The notes below the pieces were generated by a model, which did no database searches, was not told the origin of the DNA, and worked only from the letters and a program-made list of their open reading frames with translations. 64,000 nucleotides of DNA, taken from Leisingera sp. ANG-M1. GTDB lineage: Bacteria; Pseudomonadota; Alphaproteobacteria; Rhodobacterales; Rhodobacteraceae. Shown in pieces: positions 48,095-58,915 of the stretch. The DNA lies in assembly GCF_000813745.1 (NCBI RefSeq), contig NZ_JWLC01000008.1, forward strand, positions 335,604 to 399,603, read 5' to 3'. A program made the translations under genes and the position numbers. Within the stretch, counting starts at the first letter, position 1. Each line of letters opens with the position of its first letter.

Positions 48095-49465
48095 ATGAGC
48101 GAATGGCAAAAATCGGACTGGCGCAACAAGCCGCGGGTTCAGATGCCGGACTACACGGATGCGGCAGCCCTGAACGCTGTCGAGGCTCAGCTTTCCAACT
48201 TTCCGCCGCTGGTCTTTGCCGGCGAGGCACGGACGCTGAAACAGCACCTGGGTGCTGCAGGCCGCGGTGAAGCGTTCCTGCTGCAGGGCGGCGACTGCGC
48301 CGAAAGCTTTGATCAGTTCAGCGCCGACGGCATCCGCGACACCTTCAAGGTGATGCTGCAGATGGCAATGGTGCTGACCTATGGCGCCAAGGTGCCGGTG
48401 GTGAAAGTGGGCCGTATGGCCGGCCAGTTTGCCAAGCCGCGCAGCGCGCCGACCGAAACGGTGGATGGCGTCGAACTGCCCAGCTACCGCGGCGACATCA
48501 TCAACGAACTGGCCTTTACGCCCGAGGCCCGCATTCCGAACCCGCAGAAGATGCTGCAGGCCTATACGCAGGCGGCGGCCACTGTGAACCTGCTGCGCGC
48601 CTTCTCGACCGGTGGCTTTGCAGACATGAGCCGGGTGCATTCCTGGACTCTCGGTTTCACCGACGAGCAGGACGTCCAGAAATACACCGATATCGCCGAC
48701 CGCATCCAGGATTCAATCGACTTCATGGCGGCCGCCGGCATCACCGCGGACACCACCCATGAGTTTTCCACAGTGGAATTCTACACCAGCCACGAAGGCC
48801 TGCTGCTGGAGTACGAAGAAGCGCTGACCCGACTGGATTCGACGTCCGGCAAGTGGCTGGCCGGTTCCGGCCATATGATCTGGATCGGGGACCGCACCCG
48901 CCAGCCCGATGGCGCCCATGTGGAATTCTGCCGCGGAGTGCTGAACCCGATCGGCCTGAAATGCGGTCCGACCACCACAGCCGATGATCTCAAGGTGCTG
49001 ATGTCGCGCCTGAATCCGGAGAACGAAGAGGGCAAGCTGACCCTGATCGCGCGCTTTGGCGCCGGCAAGGCGGTTGAACACCTGCCGCGCCTGGTTAAGG
49101 CCGTGAAGGAAGAGGGCGCCAACGTAACCTGGGTCTGCGATCCGATGCACGGCAACACCATCAAATCTTCGACCGGTTACAAGACCAGGCCCTTCGACAG
49201 CGTTCTGCGTGAGGTGCGTGATTTCTTCGGCGTGCATAAGGCCGAAGGCACCATCCCCGGCGGTGTGCATTTCGAGATGACCGGCCAGGACGTGACCGAA
49301 TGCACCGGCGGCGTGCGCGCAGTGACCGAAGAGGATCTGAGCGACCGCTACCACACCGCCTGCGACCCGCGTCTGAACGCCAGCCAGTCGTTGGAACTGA
49401 CCTTCCTGGTGGCAGAAGAACTCTCCGGCATGCGGAGCGCTCAAGGCAGCCGCCAGGCTGGCTGA
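48095..49465 (+). CDS. Class II 3-deoxy-7-phosphoheptulonate (DAHP) synthase
   Basis: 456 aa, plant/actinobacterial-type class II DAHP synthase, first enzyme of the shikimate pathway (phosphoenolpyruvate plus erythrose 4-phosphate). Motifs: PPLVFAGEARTLKQHL, AFLLQGGDCAESFDQF, KVPVVKVGRMAGQFAKPRS and VTWVCDPMHGNTIKS. The frame is open upstream to 47828, but the family starts at MSEWQKSDWRNKP; a GCGGAG site precedes the chosen ATG. Ends just before a convergent PAS_5 gene. Confidence 0.96.
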   Translation: MSEWQKSDWRNKPRVQMPDYTDAAALNAVEAQLSNFPPLVFAGEARTLKQHLGAAGRGEAFLLQGGDCAESFDQFSADGIRDTFKVMLQMAMVLTYGAKVPVVKVGRMAGQFAKPRSAPTETVDGVELPSYRGDIINELAFTPEARIPNPQKMLQAYTQAAATVNLLRAFSTGGFADMSRVHSWTLGFTDEQDVQKYTDIADRIQDSIDFMAAAGITADTTHEFSTVEFYTSHEGLLLEYEEALTRLDSTSGKWLAGSGHMIWIGDRTRQPDGAHVEFCRGVLNPIGLKCGPTTTADDLKVLMSRLNPENEEGKLTLIARFGAGKAVEHLPRLVKAVKEEGANVTWVCDPMHGNTIKSSTGYKTRPFDSVLREVRDFFGVHKAEGTIPGGVHFEMTGQDVTECTGGVRAVTEEDLSDRYHTACDPRLNASQSLELTFLVAEELSGMRSAQGSRQAG

Positions 49466-49514
49466 ACACTGCAAGGGCCGCGGAAGTGCGGCCCTACTCA
49501 ACAGCCTTAAGAAC

Positions 49515-49549
49515 AAAAAAGAACGCCCCGGGGTTCTCCTTCGGGGCGT
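49515..49549 (-). terminator. Terminator of the PAS_5 gene
   Basis: ACGCCCCG / CGGGGCGT hairpin; on the minus strand it is followed by TCTTTTTTG. It lies 65 nt past the PAS gene stop, and on the plus strand just after the DAHP synthase gene. Confidence 0.8.
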
Positions 49550-49613
49550 AGTGCATTCAAGTGCTATGACCTTGAATGAGGAATTCCTGGCCGCGGCTCG
49601 GCTGTGCCGGCGT

Positions 49614-50444
49614 TCAGTCTTCCCGGCTGACCACCAGCCGCAGATGCGGTGCGCCTTTGCGGAGGCCTGTCTGGGGCGTCTTTGCTTCCGGTTGCGGCGC
49701 CGGCTTGCCTGACTTGGTGCGTTCCAGCAGTGCCTTGGCCTCCTCCAGGATTGAACGCTCCTGCTTGAACCGCGCTTGGGTTTCGGCAAAGCCGGGATTG
49801 GGCTGGTTCACATCGCTGCGCTCTTCCTTGCCGGTGCGCGGCTTGGCCTTGAACTCGGGCGAGCCGGAAGCCTTGGATACGGCCCGCATTTCAATCGAGG
49901 AAATCGAGAACCGCTGCGAGGTTGCGGCGGTGTCTTCCGCGCCATAGGCCACCAGCACTCCCAGGACCCGGCTGATGTCGCCAAGGTCGCTGCGCAGCGG
50001 CAGCAGAAGCATGCGGGCTTCGCGCGGCTTGCGCATCCGCGGGCCTTCGATCTGCAGTTCCAGCTCGACAATGGCGGGCGTGTCGAACATATGCTCCATT
50101 GCCGAGCTCAGCTGTTTGCGTGCATCGGCAGTGAAAAACGCGGTGATCGGCATGCCGCGCACTTCCATTCCGGCCATTTCGTTCAGCATCGAGCCGGCCA
50201 GGCGGAAGCGGGCAATGCCCGGCGCGATCCGCTCTAGGATGAAGGTGTGGCTCAGGATGTTCTCCAGTCCGCGCGGATCAATCTGCGAGCGGCTCGGCAC
50301 ATCGTCGCCCCGGCGCAGCGCTGTCCAATAGGCCTCGGCCTGGCGCAGCGGCGACAGCGAGCCGCCATTGCGGAAGTTGTTCATCGAAACCACGTTCTCG
50401 CGTCCTGAGGACATGCCATTCCCACTGCGGCTGCCAAAAATCAT
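49614..50444 (-). CDS. PAS_5 domain protein
   Basis: 276 aa. N-terminal PAS_5-type domain (residues about 30-190: LRQAEAYWTALRRGDDVP, LSHTFILERIAPGIARFRLAGS, EVRGMPITAFF), then a charged tail rich in Lys, Glu and Pro. The family (PF07310) is common in alphaproteobacteria and includes regulators of motility or the cell cycle in some species; here the partner is unknown. A near-CtrA box (TTAC-N7-TTAA) lies about 90 nt upstream. Confidence 0.8.
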   Translation of the reverse strand: MIFGSRSGNGMSSGRENVVSMNNFRNGGSLSPLRQAEAYWTALRRGDDVPSRSQIDPRGLENILSHTFILERIAPGIARFRLAGSMLNEMAGMEVRGMPITAFFTADARKQLSSAMEHMFDTPAIVELELQIEGPRMRKPREARMLLLPLRSDLGDISRVLGVLVAYGAEDTAATSQRFSISSIEMRAVSKASGSPEFKAKPRTGKEERSDVNQPNPGFAETQARFKQERSILEEAKALLERTKSGKPAPQPEAKTPQTGLRKGAPHLRLVVSRED

Positions 50445-50680
50445 CTCATCATCCCCTAAAAACCTGGGCCCGGTCTGTCTTGCCAGCTTGCCGCTGTCTT
50501 AAGACTTAAGGCCGTTTTGGTTACCCTGAAGTTAAGATGCCACAATCTAATTCAAATTTGGACTACTTCTTTAAGCAATGGTTAACGCGGGTGGATAGGG
50601 GCATTTATGCGATTGCTCTTGCACCCTATACTTTTGAGACAGTAGAGCAGATCAATCATCAGCGATAAGAGGGCACTCCC

Positions 50681-51577
50681 ATGACCATCCGCAGCATGAC
50701 CGCCTTTGCCTCGGCGCAGGGAAGTTCCGGCCAGCACAGCTGGAGCTGGGAGATCCGCTCGGTCAACGCCAAGGGGCTGGATCTGCGGCTTCGGGTGCCG
50801 GACTGGCTGGAAGGCCTTGAAAACCATATCCGTTCTGTCCTGGGCAAGGCGCTGGCACGGGGCAATGTCTCGCTCACCCTGCGGATCTCGCGCACCGAGG
50901 ACAGCGCCGGGCAGGTCCAAGTCAACGCAGCCGTTCTGCAGTCTGTGGTCAAGGCGCTGGCAGAGGCGCAGTCGGTCGCCAGACAGAACCGTGTTGACGT
51001 GCGTCCGGCCTCCGCGGCCGAACTTCTGTCATTCAAAGGCGTTCTGGAACAGTCGGCCGGAGACGATGATCCGGCGCCGCTGGTCAAAGCGCTTAGCAAG
51101 GAACTGGAAACCCTTGTTGGGGATTTCGTTAACATGCGTGAGGCTGAAGGTGCGGCGCTTGCCCAAATCCTTAACGATCAGCTCGAACAGGTCGCCGGCC
51201 TGACCATGCAGGCAGGCGAGCGCGCTGAGGAGCGGAAAGCGAAGATATCCGAGACGCTGAAAGCAAACCTGGCGCGGGTGATGGACAACGCTGATGGCGC
51301 CGATCCGGACCGGATCGCGCAGGAGCTTGCCCTGATCGCGGTCAAGGCCGATGTCACCGAAGAGCTTGACCGCCTCGGCGCCCATGTGACTGCCGCCCGC
51401 GATTTGTTAGGCAAGGGGGGCGCGGTGGGCCGCAAGCTCGACTTCCTGATGCAGGAGTTCAACCGCGAAGCCAACACGCTCTGCTCAAAGGCACAGCATG
51501 CCGACTTGACGGCAGTGGGGCTTGAGCTGAAAACCGTGATCGACCAGATGCGCGAGCAGGTTCAGAACATAGAATAA
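50681..51577 (+). CDS. yicC: YicC/YloC-family endoribonuclease
   Basis: 298 aa. N-terminus [40 protein letters not shown] and C-terminus [22 protein letters not shown] (the most conserved YicC block) are both present. YicC-like proteins are endoribonucleases in current annotation. Followed by gmk 16 nt later, the usual yicC-gmk pairing in alphaproteobacteria. Confidence 0.95.
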   Translation: MTIRSMTAFASAQGSSGQHSWSWEIRSVNAKGLDLRLRVPDWLEGLENHIRSVLGKALARGNVSLTLRISRTEDSAGQVQVNAAVLQSVVKALAEAQSVARQNRVDVRPASAAELLSFKGVLEQSAGDDDPAPLVKALSKELETLVGDFVNMREAEGAALAQILNDQLEQVAGLTMQAGERAEERKAKISETLKANLARVMDNADGADPDRIAQELALIAVKADVTEELDRLGAHVTAARDLLGKGGAVGRKLDFLMQEFNREANTLCSKAQHADLTAVGLELKTVIDQMREQVQNIE

Positions 51578-51593
51578 GAATAGGAGTGCCCAG

Positions 51594-52235
51594 ATGGCGG
51601 ACCGCCGCGGCCTTTTGATCATCCTTTCGTCGCCTTCAGGCGCCGGCAAATCCACCTTGGCCCGCCGCTTGATGGCCTGGGACCCAGGCCTCGCGTTCTC
51701 GGTCTCTGCCACGACCCGCGCCCCGCGCCCGGGCGAGGAGCACGGCCGCGAATACTACTTCATGGCCGAAGAAGAATTCAAACAGAAGGTCGCCGAGGGC
51801 GGCATGCTGGAACACGCGCACGTGTTCGGCAACTTCTACGGTTCGCCAGCAGGCCCGGTGAAGGACACAATCGAAGCCGGCCAGGACGTTCTGTTCGACG
51901 TCGACTGGCAGGGCGAGATCCAGATCCGCAATTCGGACCTTGGCAAACACGCCCTGTCGATTTTCATCCTGCCGCCCTCAATCACTGAGCTGCGCCGCCG
52001 CCTGGAGACCCGGGCCCAGGACAGTGACGAGGTGATCTCCAAGCGGATGATGAAGAGCTGGGACGAGATCAGCCACTGGGGCTACTACGATTACGTGCTG
52101 GTAAACGATGACCTGGACGAGACCGAAGCCAAGCTGAAAACCATTGTCGAGGCCGAACGCATGCGCCGGATCCAGCAGCCGAAACTGCAGGACCACGTGC
52201 GAGCCCTGCAAACCCAGTTCGAGGAACAGTCATGA
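51594..52235 (+). CDS. gmk: Guanylate kinase
   Basis: 213 aa. P-loop [18 protein letters not shown]-binding motif [22 protein letters not shown], and [11 protein letters not shown]. Phosphorylates GMP to GDP. Its stop region overlaps the carbonic anhydrase start (ATGA), coupling the two. Confidence 0.97.
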   Translation: MADRRGLLIILSSPSGAGKSTLARRLMAWDPGLAFSVSATTRAPRPGEEHGREYYFMAEEEFKQKVAEGGMLEHAHVFGNFYGSPAGPVKDTIEAGQDVLFDVDWQGEIQIRNSDLGKHALSIFILPPSITELRRRLETRAQDSDEVISKRMMKSWDEISHWGYYDYVLVNDDLDETEAKLKTIVEAERMRRIQQPKLQDHVRALQTQFEEQS

Positions 52236-52753
52236 CCCTGTACGCTCTTGGCGATGCCCGGCCGCAAATCCACGAAGACACCTGGGTTGCCCCAGATGCC
52301 AATCTGGTCGGCAAGGTGGTGATGGAGGCAGGCTCTTCGGTCTGGTTCGGCGTCACCATCCGCGCCGACCACGAGGAAATCCGCATCTGCGAAGGCACCA
52401 ATGTGCAGGAGAACGTGATCATGCACATTGATGCAGGCTATCCGCTGACCATCGGCAGGAACTGCACCATCGGCCATAAGGCGATGCTGCACGGCTGCAC
52501 AATCGGCGAGAACTCTCTGGTCGGCATGGGCGCTACGATCCTGAACGGTGCCAAGATCGGCAAGAACTGCCTGATCGGGGCAGGGGCGTTGATTACTGAG
52601 AATAAGGAAATCCCTGACAACTCGCTGGTCATGGGCAGCCCCGGCAAGGTTGTGCGCGAAGTGGATGACGCGCTGGCGCAGAAGCTCACCCAAAGCGCGC
52701 TGTTATATCAGGACAACATGCGCCGCTTCCGGGCAGAATTGAAACCGTTGTAA
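52232..52753 (+). CDS. Gamma-class carbonic anhydrase-like protein
   Basis: 173 aa with left-handed beta-helix hexapeptide repeats. Zinc His ligands fit MHIDAG and [10 protein letters not shown]. The gamma-carbonic anhydrase (YrdA/CaiE-like) fold is clear; true activity in this subgroup is not always shown. Overlaps gmk. Confidence 0.9.
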   Translation: MTLYALGDARPQIHEDTWVAPDANLVGKVVMEAGSSVWFGVTIRADHEEIRICEGTNVQENVIMHIDAGYPLTIGRNCTIGHKAMLHGCTIGENSLVGMGATILNGAKIGKNCLIGAGALITENKEIPDNSLVMGSPGKVVREVDDALAQKLTQSALLYQDNMRRFRAELKPL

Positions 52754-52824
52754 GCGGCCGGTTTTCACGCTGCCTGAACGGCCCCTGCCATATGCCGGTT
52801 ACACAAAAGCATTAGGCAGGCCGG

Positions 52825-53886
52825 ATGACTGAAAGCGGAGGCCAAATGACAACGGAGCAGATAGACGGATTCCTGGCAGCCATCCCGCTGCCTGCAGTGC
52901 TGGTGGATCAGACTGAGCGGATCATTGCGGCCAATACCGAAGGGGCAACCCTGCTGGGCCAAGGGATCCTGGGCCGCCACTTTGCCACCATCCTGCGCCA
53001 GCCCAGTGTAGCCACGGCAATCGAGGCCTGCCTGCGCGACAAGACGCCCAAGACCGCCAAACACCTGTCCAACGATGGCGCTCAGGACACCACTTTTGCG
53101 GTGACCTTGCGCTATGTGCCCGGAATCGGGGCTGTCGGCGGCGGCGCGGTGCTGGCCTGTTTCGATGACATTACCGAACGCCAGCAGGCCGGCCAGATGC
53201 GCCGCGACTTTGTTGCCAATGTCAGCCACGAGCTGCGCACGCCATTGACCGCGCTGATCGGCTTCATCGAAACTCTGCGCGGCCCCGCCAGGGAAGACGC
53301 ACAGGCCCGCGACCGTTTCCTGGGCATTATGGAAGGTGAAGCTAGCCGCATGAACCGTTTGGTCGGTGATCTTCTTTCGTTGAACCGGGTGGAGAGTGAG
53401 GAGCGGGTGCGCCCAAAGGAACAGGTGGATTTGAAGGGGCATCTTTCCTCGACACTGAAAACCCTGTCCCCGGTGGCCGAAGCCCGCGGGGTGGAGATGG
53501 AACTGGATGCGGCAGAAGAGACCGTGTCTATCACCGGTGACCCGGACCAGCTGCAGCAGGTCTTCACCAATCTGGTGGAAAACGCGGTGAAATATGGCGG
53601 CGACAAAGTGCAGGTGGTTCTGACCTATTCCGAGCGTGACCCCGCAGTACGGGCACCCGCTGCCCGTGTGCAGGTAATCGACAACGGTTCGGGAATCGAT
53701 CCCGTCCACCTGCCGCGGCTGACAGAGCGCTTTTACCGCGCCGACAGCCACCGGTCGCGCGAGATGGGCGGCACCGGCTTGGGGCTTGCCATTGTAAAAC
53801 ACATTATTAATCGCCATCGCGGGCGGCTCCGTGTTGAAAGTGAGCTGGGGCAAGGGTCTGTTTTTACGGTAATTTTGCCGGTCTAG
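52825..53886 (+). CDS. phoR: Phosphate-regulon-type sensor kinase, PhoR-like
   Basis: 353 aa: an N-terminal PAS domain (IPLPAVLVDQTERIIAANTEGATLLG), then a HisKA box NVSHELRTPLTALIGFIETLRG and HATPase with NLVENAVKYGG and GGTGLGLAIVKHIINRH. The ends and the nearby pst operon and phoB fit PhoR. There is no N-terminal membrane helix, unlike E. coli PhoR, so it would be cytosolic. The start is 52825 or the nearby ATG at 52846. A terminator separates it from pstS. Confidence 0.85.
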   Translation: MTESGGQMTTEQIDGFLAAIPLPAVLVDQTERIIAANTEGATLLGQGILGRHFATILRQPSVATAIEACLRDKTPKTAKHLSNDGAQDTTFAVTLRYVPGIGAVGGGAVLACFDDITERQQAGQMRRDFVANVSHELRTPLTALIGFIETLRGPAREDAQARDRFLGIMEGEASRMNRLVGDLLSLNRVESEERVRPKEQVDLKGHLSSTLKTLSPVAEARGVEMELDAAEETVSITGDPDQLQQVFTNLVENAVKYGGDKVQVVLTYSERDPAVRAPAARVQVIDNGSGIDPVHLPRLTERFYRADSHRSREMGGTGLGLAIVKHIINRHRGRLRVESELGQGSVFTVILPV

Positions 53887-53910
53887 CCGGCCTGTGACAG
53901 CCAAAAAAAC

Positions 53911-53946
53911 AAAGCCGCCGCGGGATCTTCCCAGGGCGGCTTTTTG
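53911..53946 (+). terminator. Terminator of phoR
   Basis: AGCCGCC / GGCGGCT hairpin followed by TTTTT, 24 nt after the phoR stop. Confidence 0.85.
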
Positions 53947-53981
53947 CTTTCATGTCACTTTTTCCGCACCCAAATCCCAGT

Positions 53982-54010
53982 TTGTCATGAAGCTGTTACA
54001 CTGCCGTCAC
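53982..54010 (+). promoter_or_regulatory. Three-unit PHO box upstream of pstS
   Basis: Three 7-bp repeats, TTGTCAT, CTGTTAC and CCGTCAC, each separated by 4 bp, giving the 11-bp period of PhoB binding sites. They lie about 83 nt before the pstS start. Confidence 0.8.
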
Positions 54011-54092
54011 AAAAGCCTCATCAGACGCTCTTACGAGAGGCCCCAAGATCATCGTGGGGGTGATCGAACATAGAAACTCAAGGAGACAAGAG

Positions 54093-55148
54093 ATGTCCTT
54101 TGTGAAACTGACCGCATCCGCTCTGGCGATTTCCGCCGTATCTGCCACCGCAGCCGCTGCGCGTGACCAGGTTCAGGTTGCCGGTTCGTCCACCGTTCTG
54201 CCCTATGCCTCGATCGTGGCGGAAGCCTTTGGCGAGAACTTCGATTTCCCGACCCCGGTTGTGGAATCCGGCGGCTCTTCGGCTGGCCTCAAGCGCTTCT
54301 GCGAAGGCGTCGGCGAGAACACCATCGATGTGGCGAACGCCTCGCGCAAGATCAAGGACAAAGAACTCAAGGCCTGCGCCGAAAACGGCGTGACCGACAT
54401 CATCGAAGTCCGCATCGGCTATGACGGCATCGTCTTTGCCTCCGACATCAACGCCAACGGCTTTGAGTACACCCCGACCGATTGGTTCCTGGCTCTGTCC
54501 GACAAGATCCTGGTCGACGGTCAGCTGGTCGACAACCCGAACCAGACCTGGGCCGATGTGAACGCCAACTTCCCGGCCGTCGACATTCAGGCGTTTGTTC
54601 CGGGCACCAAGCACGGCACCCGCGAAGTATTCGAAGACAAAGTGATCCTGGCCGGTTGTGAAGCCACTGGCGCGTTTGAGCACCTGCTGGCGCACGCCGA
54701 AGGCGACACCGACAAGGCCAAGCACAAAGCGGCTGAGAAAGCCTGTATCGCTTTGCGCACCGATGGCAAGTCGGTCGATATCGACGGCGACTACACCGAG
54801 ACCCTGGCCCGCATCGAGAGCAACAAAGACGGCATCGGCGTCTTTGGCCTGGCTTTCTATGAGAACAACACCGACAAGCTGCAGGTCGCAACCATGTCCG
54901 GCATTGTTCCCTCGACCGAGTCGATCGCAACCGGCGAATACCCGGTGTCCCGCCCGCTGTTCTTCTACGTGAAGAAAGCCCACATCGGCGTGATCCCCGG
55001 CCTGAAAGAATACGCCGAGTTCTTCGTCGCTGACGAAGTTGCAGGCGAAGACGGCCCGCTGGCCGAGTACGGCCTGGTGTCCGATCCGGAGCTGGAAGGC
55101 ACCCAGGAAGCCGTTGCCAACGAAGATGTCATGGGTGGCAATTCCTAA
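54093..55148 (+). CDS. pstS: Phosphate-binding protein PstS
   Basis: 351 aa, periplasmic high-affinity phosphate binder. Signal peptide MSFVKLTASALAISAVSATAAAA, then VAGSSTVLPYASIVAEAFGE and ESGGSSAGLKRFCEG, typical PBP-like phosphate-binding loops. The ATG at 54093 follows GGAGACAAGAG; the upstream frame to 54054 is not needed. Controlled by the three-unit PHO box; phosphate-starvation induction is expected. Confidence 0.96.
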   Translation: MSFVKLTASALAISAVSATAAAARDQVQVAGSSTVLPYASIVAEAFGENFDFPTPVVESGGSSAGLKRFCEGVGENTIDVANASRKIKDKELKACAENGVTDIIEVRIGYDGIVFASDINANGFEYTPTDWFLALSDKILVDGQLVDNPNQTWADVNANFPAVDIQAFVPGTKHGTREVFEDKVILAGCEATGAFEHLLAHAEGDTDKAKHKAAEKACIALRTDGKSVDIDGDYTETLARIESNKDGIGVFGLAFYENNTDKLQVATMSGIVPSTESIATGEYPVSRPLFFYVKKAHIGVIPGLKEYAEFFVADEVAGEDGPLAEYGLVSDPELEGTQEAVANEDVMGGNS

Positions 55149-55200
55149 CCGCCCCGCGATAGAATGAGTTGCGCCGGGGCGGATTTGTCTGCCCCGGCGC
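55149..55200 (+). promoter_or_regulatory. Competing hairpins in the pstS-pstC gap
   Basis: A strong stem GCGCCGGGGC (55171-55180) / GCCCCGGCGC (55191-55200) could stabilise the pstS mRNA or limit pstC expression. Its left arm can instead pair with CCGCCCCG (55149-55156) through CGGGGCGG (55175-55182), so two folds exclude each other. Confidence 0.5.
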
Positions 55201-55258
55201 TGTTGTACCCGGTACCCGACGCTGTTTCCCTTTCCGTCACCGCCTATCGGAGCCCTCC

Positions 55259-56731
55259 ATGCCCACTATCTGGCTCGTTGCTCTCCTGCTTGCGCTTGCC
55301 GCTGCAGGTTTTTACTGGGGCCGCGCCCGCGCGCTCAGCACCGCCGGGGGCGATGCAAAAGACCTGCATTCGCTGCCTTCCTATTACGGCTACCATGTCG
55401 CGCTGACCTCCTTTGTGCCGGCCATCGGCGTGCTGGCGGTCTGGCTGCTGGCCCAGCCGCTGTTCATCGAGAACCGTGTCTCCGGAATGATCCCGGCTGA
55501 GGCTGTGCCCGAGAACTCTACCCTCGGCCTGGTGATGAGCGATGTCCGCCGCGTGGCCGAAGGCCTGGATCTGGCGGTTGAGCAGGGGCTTCTGACCCGG
55601 GCTGAGGCCCGCGATCTCAGCAGCGGCAGCCAGGATGTGCGAGCCCTGCTGGGCGAGGTCGGCGTGGCCCTGGGCAACGACGTGCGTCCCGAGGTGCTGA
55701 CCGCGGCACAGGCGTTTCGCAACCTGTCCAACACCGGCAAAACTGCAATGTCTGTAGTGGTGGCGCTGCTGGCGCTTAGCGGGTTTGCCTGGGCCTACAG
55801 CAAGACCCACAAGGATTTCCGCGCCCGCAACGTGGTGGAGCGCGGCATCATGGCGTTGCTGATCCTCGCGGCTTCGCTGGCGATCCTGACCACCGTCGGC
55901 ATCGTCCTGTCGATGCTGTTTGAGACCAAGAACTTCTTTGGCCTGCACAGCTGGACCGACTTCTTCTTCGGCTCGACATGGGCGCCCAACTTCCGCGGCG
56001 ACAGTGAACTGTCGATCCTGCCGCTGTTGTGGGGCACACTCTACATCTCCTTCATCGCTCTGCTGGTTGCGGTGCCGGTCGGATTGTTTGCCGCCATTTA
56101 CCTGTCGGAATACGCCAGCAACACCGTGCGTTCCTTTGCCAAGCCGCTGCTTGAGATCCTCGCGGGCATCCCGACCATCGTCTACGGCCTGTTTGCCCTG
56201 CTGATGGTGGGGCCGGCCCTTGCTGGGGTGTTCGCAAAGGGCGGCCTTCTGGGCGTTGAATGGATGGCAGGCGCCACTTCGGTTCTGACCGCGGGTCTGG
56301 TGATGGGCATCATGCTGATCCCCTTCGTCTCCTCGCTGTCTGACGACATCATCAACGCGGTGCCGCAGGCAATGCGCGACGGCTCCTTGGGGCTGGGTGC
56401 TACCAAATCCGAAACCGTGCGCCAGGTAGTGATGCCGGCTGCGTTGCCCGGGATCGTCGGCGCCGTGCTGCTGGCAGCCTCGCGCGCCATCGGTGAAACC
56501 ATGATCGTGGTGATGGGGGCAGGGGCAATTGCCAAGTTCTCTGCGAACCCGCTGGAGTCGATGACCACCATCACCACCCGGATCGTCAGCCAGCTGACCG
56601 GCGACACCGACTTTGCCAGTCCCGAAACCCTCGTTGCCTTTGCCCTGGGCCTGACGCTCTTTGTCCTGACCCTCGGCCTGAACGTCCTGGCGCTCTATAT
56701 CGTGCGCAAATACCGGGAGCAGTACGAATAA
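55259..56731 (+). CDS. pstC: Phosphate ABC permease PstC
   Basis: 490 aa, longer than E. coli PstC (about 320 aa) because of an N-terminal extension of roughly 150 residues with a membrane helix and a soluble insert before the usual permease core. Core motifs: FFFGSTWAPNF, LLVAVPVGLFAAIYLSEYAS and the EAA-type loop MRDGSLGLGATKSETVRQVVMPAALPGI. Works with PstA, PstB and PstS. The start at 55259 is 110 nt after pstS; its stop overlaps pstA (TAATG). Confidence 0.94.
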   Translation: MPTIWLVALLLALAAAGFYWGRARALSTAGGDAKDLHSLPSYYGYHVALTSFVPAIGVLAVWLLAQPLFIENRVSGMIPAEAVPENSTLGLVMSDVRRVAEGLDLAVEQGLLTRAEARDLSSGSQDVRALLGEVGVALGNDVRPEVLTAAQAFRNLSNTGKTAMSVVVALLALSGFAWAYSKTHKDFRARNVVERGIMALLILAASLAILTTVGIVLSMLFETKNFFGLHSWTDFFFGSTWAPNFRGDSELSILPLLWGTLYISFIALLVAVPVGLFAAIYLSEYASNTVRSFAKPLLEILAGIPTIVYGLFALLMVGPALAGVFAKGGLLGVEWMAGATSVLTAGLVMGIMLIPFVSSLSDDIINAVPQAMRDGSLGLGATKSETVRQVVMPAALPGIVGAVLLAASRAIGETMIVVMGAGAIAKFSANPLESMTTITTRIVSQLTGDTDFASPETLVAFALGLTLFVLTLGLNVLALYIVRKYREQYE

Positions 56732-58086
56732 TGACTGACCTGAGCCAAAACACTGCGTCCGAGCCCCGCAAACATGGCGGTTCGCTGCTGGAGCAGACCC
56801 CACGCACAAAGAAACGCAACGCCGCCGAGAAACGTTTCCGCGCCTATGGCATTGCCGCCATCGCGGCCGGCCTGGTGATGCTGATCATCCTGGTCACCAC
56901 TATTGTTGGCAAGGGCACCGGTGCATTCCAGCAGACGTTCATCACCCTGCAGGTGGAACTGCTTGAGAGCAAGCTCGACAAGAAGGGCGAGCGCAATATC
57001 GAGGATATCAAGAAGGTCACCACCTTCGGCTATGCCCCGATTATCAAGGGTGCAGTGGCCGCCGCGGTTGAAGAGCTGGGCATTGAGACCAGCCTTAAGC
57101 CCAAGAAACTGGCAGGCATCCTGTCCAAGGACGCTGCTGCACAGCTGCGAGAATATGTGCTGGCGAACCCGGACCAGATCGGTCAGACGGTGGAGTTCCG
57201 CTTTCTCGCTTCCAGCCGCGTCGATGGCTATATGAAGGGCCGCGTGCATCGCGAAAGCATCGCCAACGATAAGAACATCTCGCCGGAACAGCTTGATCTT
57301 GTTGACGCACTGGCCGCCGCAGGCGTGCTGGAGAAGACCTTCAACCTGGACTTCATCCTTGGCGCCGATGCCTCTGACGCCCGCCCCGAAGCGGCTGGCA
57401 TGGGGGTGTCGATGCTGGGCTCGCTGTTCATGATGTTTGTGGTGCTGGCGCTGGCGCTGCCGATTGGCGTTGCCGCCTCGATCTATCTTGAGGAATTTGC
57501 GCCGCAGAACTGGCTCACCGACATGATCGAGGTGAATATCTCCAACCTCGCCGCGGTCCCCTCCATCGTGTTCGGTATCCTGGGCCTGGCCGTGTTCATC
57601 AACTACATGCATCTGCCGACCTCGGCGCCGCTGGTGGGCGGTCTGGTGCTGACGCTGATGACCCTGCCGACCATCATCATCTCGACCCGTGCCTCGCTGA
57701 AATCGGTGCCGCCGTCGATCCGCGATGCGGCCCTCGGTGTCGGTGCCTCCAAAATGCAGGCAGTGTTCCACCACGTGCTGCCGCTGGCTGCACCGGGCAT
57801 CCTGACCGGCACCATCATCGGCCTGGCGCAGGCCTTGGGCGAAACCGCACCGCTGCTGCTGATCGGCATGGTCGGTTTCATCGCCTCCAACGCGCCGGAG
57901 ACCCTGGCCGACGGCCTGCTGTCTCCGAACTCCGCCATGCCTGCGCAGATCTATGAATGGGCCAAACGGGCCGATCCGGCCTTCTACGAACGCGCCTGGG
58001 GCGGCATCATCATCCTTCTCATCTTCCTGGTGACCATGAACACGCTGGCCGTGATCCTGCGACGCCGCTTTGAACGCCGCTGGTAA
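56731..58086 (+). CDS. pstA: Phosphate ABC permease PstA with DUF3333 domain
   Basis: 451 aa. N-terminal DUF3333-like region (residues about 20-165), then the PstA permease core with [19 protein letters not shown] and the EAA loop [28 protein letters not shown]. This long form is usual for alphaproteobacterial PstA. Coupled to pstC (overlap) and 14 nt before pstB. Confidence 0.94.
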   Translation: MTDLSQNTASEPRKHGGSLLEQTPRTKKRNAAEKRFRAYGIAAIAAGLVMLIILVTTIVGKGTGAFQQTFITLQVELLESKLDKKGERNIEDIKKVTTFGYAPIIKGAVAAAVEELGIETSLKPKKLAGILSKDAAAQLREYVLANPDQIGQTVEFRFLASSRVDGYMKGRVHRESIANDKNISPEQLDLVDALAAAGVLEKTFNLDFILGADASDARPEAAGMGVSMLGSLFMMFVVLALALPIGVAASIYLEEFAPQNWLTDMIEVNISNLAAVPSIVFGILGLAVFINYMHLPTSAPLVGGLVLTLMTLPTIIISTRASLKSVPPSIRDAALGVGASKMQAVFHHVLPLAAPGILTGTIIGLAQALGETAPLLLIGMVGFIASNAPETLADGLLSPNSAMPAQIYEWAKRADPAFYERAWGGIIILLIFLVTMNTLAVILRRRFERRW

Positions 58087-58100
58087 GGGGGCATAGTGCA

Positions 58101-58898
<798 letters not shown>

Positions 58899-58915
58899 TC
58901 TATAGGAAAATCAAC

